Assembly: GCF_037975245.1 (NCBI RefSeq)
Contig: NC_092576.1
Location: 17,008,111 to 17,072,110, forward strand
Length of the DNA stretch: 64,000 nt
Direction: 5' to 3'
Origin: Apostichopus japonicus
Taxonomy: Eukaryota > Echinodermata > Holothuroidea > Aspidochirotida > Stichopodidae
Part shown: piece by piece, positions 61,051-64,000 of the stretch
Numbering within the stretch: the stretch's first letter is position 1
Layout: each line of letters starts with the position of its first letter
The notes under the pieces: model-generated
What the model was told of the DNA's origin: nothing
The model's input: the letters and a program-made list of their open reading frames with translations, nothing else
The model's database searches: none
Translations under genes and position numbers: made by a program

Positions 61051-61798
61051 TGCCGGTTACAAGGTTGGGTTGATGTTGATAGTTGACTGATGTGAGGTTG
61101 GTTTGAACGGTTATTTGTAGGCCAAATAATTGATATCTGGCTTAGTTCTAACATCACCGCACACCAGCAATTAGAGCCCTAATAGGTCATGTTACTTTAG
61201 ATGTGCAGAAAGCTACCCTCTACCAGTGGCGGAGAAACAGGGGGGGTTGGGGGGGTTTTAACCCCCCCACTTTTTGAAGAGGGGGGGTTGGCCCACACAA
61301 TCAACCCCCCCCCTAGTTTTTGCCAGTAATGTTCTGTTATAGCCTATGTTATGTGCTCCACATGGCATAATAAATCAAATTATTAAATTTGAAATTGTTA
61401 AAGTCATTTCAACCTTTTACCTGGTAGGCTACATCAACAATTAACGACAGAAAACCGAGTTAGAATTGACCCACACATTATTTCTAGCCCCTTTCCCCCA
61501 CCTTGCGCATTGGAACTTGTAGCTCATAGCGCTAACTTCACCCCACAACAAACATACACAAATAACGTTTTGCTTTTGAATAGCTTTGGAACTGTATACA
61601 CTTGCCAACTTCAACGAGGTGAAGGAAGGAAAAGAAAAAGAAGAAAGAGAGAAAAGGATGGAGTAGAAACTACGGCAAGAAAACGGGAAGAGAAAGAGGA
61701 ACAGTGACAAAATTATTCGAATTTGTAAAGCAAACAGCAGATATCACATCATATCAGTGAGCATGAAAATGGCGTTCCACGATAAACAGCCTCCAAAC

Positions 61799-62354
61799 CA
61801 TGGGCGCAGATCCTGATGAGGACAGCGGGACGCGTCCCCACCAACTTTTTCAGTAGTGGGGACATGATATACCGTGTCCCCACCAATTTGTCTTGACCAA
61901 TAGCTGCATTTCAAGTTCCCCTGTATTGAACTTTGGCGCAGTTTGATCCAGCATTGTGCAAATGACATGCAGCAGTTCTCATTTTATTGTATTTTATCCA
62001 GTTGTTAAATATAGGACGGAAATCGCATTTGCGGCAGTCTATATTTGTTTTCTGGGAGAGGACACCAGACCCATCGTATATACAAAAGTCTACTTGGATT
62101 ATTTGTCCCCTGATTTTCTTTCTGCAGACGCCCATGTATTTCTCCAAACTAACTTTCTAAGCCATGAGATCTAAAGCTTAAGGAGGTTTAGGAGCATCGT
62201 TAGGTCTGGGAAGTGTTATTTCTGGCGATCTGGGAGGTATATTTGCCCAAAAAAATCGTACGCTACGCGCGAACCCATGGTCGCGCTCCGCTTAGATAGT
62301 GTCATAGAACAGACACGCGTCCCCACCATTATCCAAGACTGATCTGCGCCCATG
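61799..62354. mobile_element. Nested hAT-like MITE, 556 bp
   Basis: Ends CATGGGCGCAGATC and GATCTGCGCCCATG are perfect 14-bp inverted repeats. The flanks CTCCAAAC (61791-61798) and CTCAAAAC (62355-62362) form an 8-bp target duplication with one mismatch. Near both ends a GCGTCCCCACCA motif occurs, in the same orientation. It inserted into the larger hAT-like element. Confidence 0.88.
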
Positions 62355-63090
62355 CTCAAAACTGTCGATGTGTGTAGTGTTCGGTTTCGGAAATATCTGG
62401 TATATTTTTATTTCCTTCAACAAAATTTTTTAGTAGCCGTCTGAATTTTCGAAAATTCCCTAACCAACATTCTTCATCATACTTCATCATACTCGTGCAA
62501 TTTTGACCCGTCTGTTAGGGTTTGAAGGAGGTTTTTCTATATCGGTTGTCCATAGATGATATCTTGTGCAACATTATGGGTATGTTTTGAAGTGAATTTA
62601 TTCACGAGAATTGTGAATTTTCAAATTCTGAACAGTGGGGCTGACGGATATTGTGGGCCGCGATGAAGAATCACCTACAAAAGCAATGATCCATAGGATA
62701 TGTGATGAAGTCGAACATGATGTGTGACTGGTGACAATCTTCAAAAAGGTTATAGATGAGAGAAAAAGTATTTGGAAAAAACTTGGTTCTCAGGCAAAAG
62801 TGTACATATGGTTGGTCAGTTTCAAGCCCGAGAAGTGCCATTTCCGGTGATCTGGGGGTACCAAAACCAGAAATTTGCTTGTACGCTGCTCGCCAACCAA
62901 TGGTGGCGCTCCGCTTAGATAGTAATACGCGCCCCCGGGTTAGAAAATCCTTCATACGCCCCTGGTTAAATGCAGCTTTTCAAGGCTTGGGCAATGCCAT
63001 TTACTGCAATCTGGGAGGCAATATTTGCCTAAAAATTCTTGTGCACTTCGCGCCAACTTATGGTGGCACTCCACTTAGATAGTGAGCCAG
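62205..63090. repeat. Three imperfect 100-115-bp repeats
   Basis: A block with TCTGGGAGG, TTGTACGCT-like, CGCGCCAAC-like, ATGGTGGCGCTCCGCTTAGA and TAGT occurs at about 62205-62305, 62815-62925 and 62975-63085. The first lies in the nested MITE, the other two in the host element. Confidence 0.8.
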
Positions 63091-63167
63091 CAGTTATGAC
63101 TTTTTATTTCATCAATGGCCTGCAACCCCCCCACTTCTGACAAGAAATCTCCGCCACTGCCCTCTAC

Positions 63168-64000
63168 GCGCGAAATGTTTAACAAGCACAATGGAATATA
63201 AAGCCCAAGTCACATCGGACACAGAATCTAAGTCGTACATGTATACGTAACTGCATAGAAATCCAGATCGTTGTATACTGAAGAACCCAGTATACTACCG
63301 CTCAGTATCCAAGAACTCGCCAATATTCAGGACACTTTGCAGGTAAAAACATTAGAGAATCGTACGAGAAACTGAATTCACGCAAAGTGACATGCACTTC
63401 CACTTAAATGTTTGGATATGACTTTATGCATGTTATCTAACGACGAAAAGGTACCAGGGAGTTATGCTGCTGCTGTATTGTCATAAGAAGATATTGATAA
63501 GAAACTTTTTTTTTACTCCTCTAAAGCCTTTTGAAAATTGTATATGGGAGAGAGATTTTTGGACGTCACATCAGGGTAACAAAAGGGTGACGGGGTATGG
63601 GGAATACACCCATTGTCAGTGGTTGTACATCAGCTTTTTGTATTGCATGCAGCTAGACATACCATTCCTTTGTTAAATCTAAATCTTACTAGTTTTGTCT
63701 TTCAGTTTTAATTATGTAAAACAATTGATTTTTTTGGGACTTGTGTTGCATACCACTGTGAATCTTTCAAAGTAGCAAAGTCTCTTTATATATAACTTCA
63801 AATTTTAAACAAGATAAACGAAACTTGTAAACTTGTCTCCAGAATGTGTTCCTATTACTATGAAGGAAATGAAGGAAATGGCGAAGTTGTGCAATGCAGA
63901 CAAATATTTATAGGGAAAGTATACTTCCTGGTAAACAAAACGAGCTAGAATGATACAAAAAAGGGTAAGTCACACCAGAAATTGCACCGAAAATGTCAAA
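63168..64000. other. Right end of window, nothing recognised
   Basis: No exon or element end was identified. An open frame at 63464-63676 has no known motif. Confidence 0.45.

Larger units (their letters stand above)
61224..63159. mobile_element. hAT-like element, 1.94 kb, 8-bp target duplication
   Basis: Left end CAGTGGCGGAGA and right end TCTCCGCCACTG are inverted over 12 bp, with further partial pairing. The exact 8-bp duplication CCCTCTAC lies at 61216-61223 and 63160-63167. Inside the left end are runs of G and C (GGGGGGGTTTTAACCCCCCC). No transposase frame is visible, so it is non-autonomous, or its coding part was replaced. It carries a nested element at 61799-62354. Confidence 0.92.

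Noticed and set aside
1-64000. CRISPR array or prokaryotic operon
   Set aside because: Tandem arrays lack the repeat-unique spacer pattern, and gene structure is intron-rich eukaryotic.

Overview
The window is AT-rich eukaryotic DNA: single exons with GT/AG borders, long introns, several classes of transposable element and many tandem repeats. The mix of CR1/L2-like and endonuclease-type LINEs, hAT-type elements with 8-bp target duplications, a Penelope-like remnant, tRNA-derived SINEs and a leucine-rich-repeat (LRR) receptor built from 72-nt exons suggests a marine invertebrate, possibly a deuterostome such as an echinoderm. That assignment is inference. No bacterial-style operons, CRISPR arrays or complete rRNA genes were seen.

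Layout. 1-1500 is a 70-bp satellite whose units carry a 22/24-bp palindrome, with a 280-bp higher-order period. From 2330 to 38048 the + strand holds one very long gene, or a gene plus neighbouring cassettes. Twenty-seven apparently intact LRR exons are followed by a cysteine-rich GCC2/GCC3-like exon, a 1.57-kb exon with cysteine-rich and multi-pass membrane segments, and two C-terminal exons ending in TAA at 38046-38048. Nearly every LRR exon is 72 nt. Each begins after the first two bases of a codon, usually a leucine codon, so the exons are symmetric and can be added, lost or skipped without changing frame. Four clear events have multiplied them: a 278-bp tandem duplication at 4.3-4.9 kb; a 4075-bp-offset duplication of 2.15-4.3 kb into 6.2-8.4 kb; a 2.13-kb unit in three tandem copies at 9.37-15.77 kb, bounded by TA tracts; and older partial copies on either side. 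Broken copies lie between the good exons: truncated, frameshifted, or 71 nt long. The signal-peptide and N-terminal exons of this gene were not identified and may lie left of the window.

The LRR region is interrupted by a 43-bp minisatellite containing a decayed LINE (20.05-23.7 kb), a 750-bp hAT-like MITE ending 32 bp before an LRR exon (26.07-26.82 kb), and a 5'-truncated CR1/L2-like LINE with an 11-bp target duplication (28.68-31.21 kb).

The right part, 38-64 kb, is mostly non-coding. It holds a plausible signal-peptide first exon of another gene at 46914-47049, several minisatellites, two adjacent tRNA-derived Pol III promoters with a SINE (53.0-53.5 kb), a Penelope-like remnant on the minus strand near 60.6-61.05 kb, and a 1.94-kb hAT-like element with a second hAT-like MITE nested in it (61.22-63.16 kb).

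The most interesting signal is evolutionary. In the 4075-bp duplication, three pairs of LRR exons differ at 6 of 216 bases, and all six changes alter the protein. The adjoining introns differ at only about 7 of 1480 bases. Together with symmetric exon cassettes and ongoing duplication, this looks like a receptor ectodomain under diversifying selection, as in recognition or immune receptors. All counts were made by eye.
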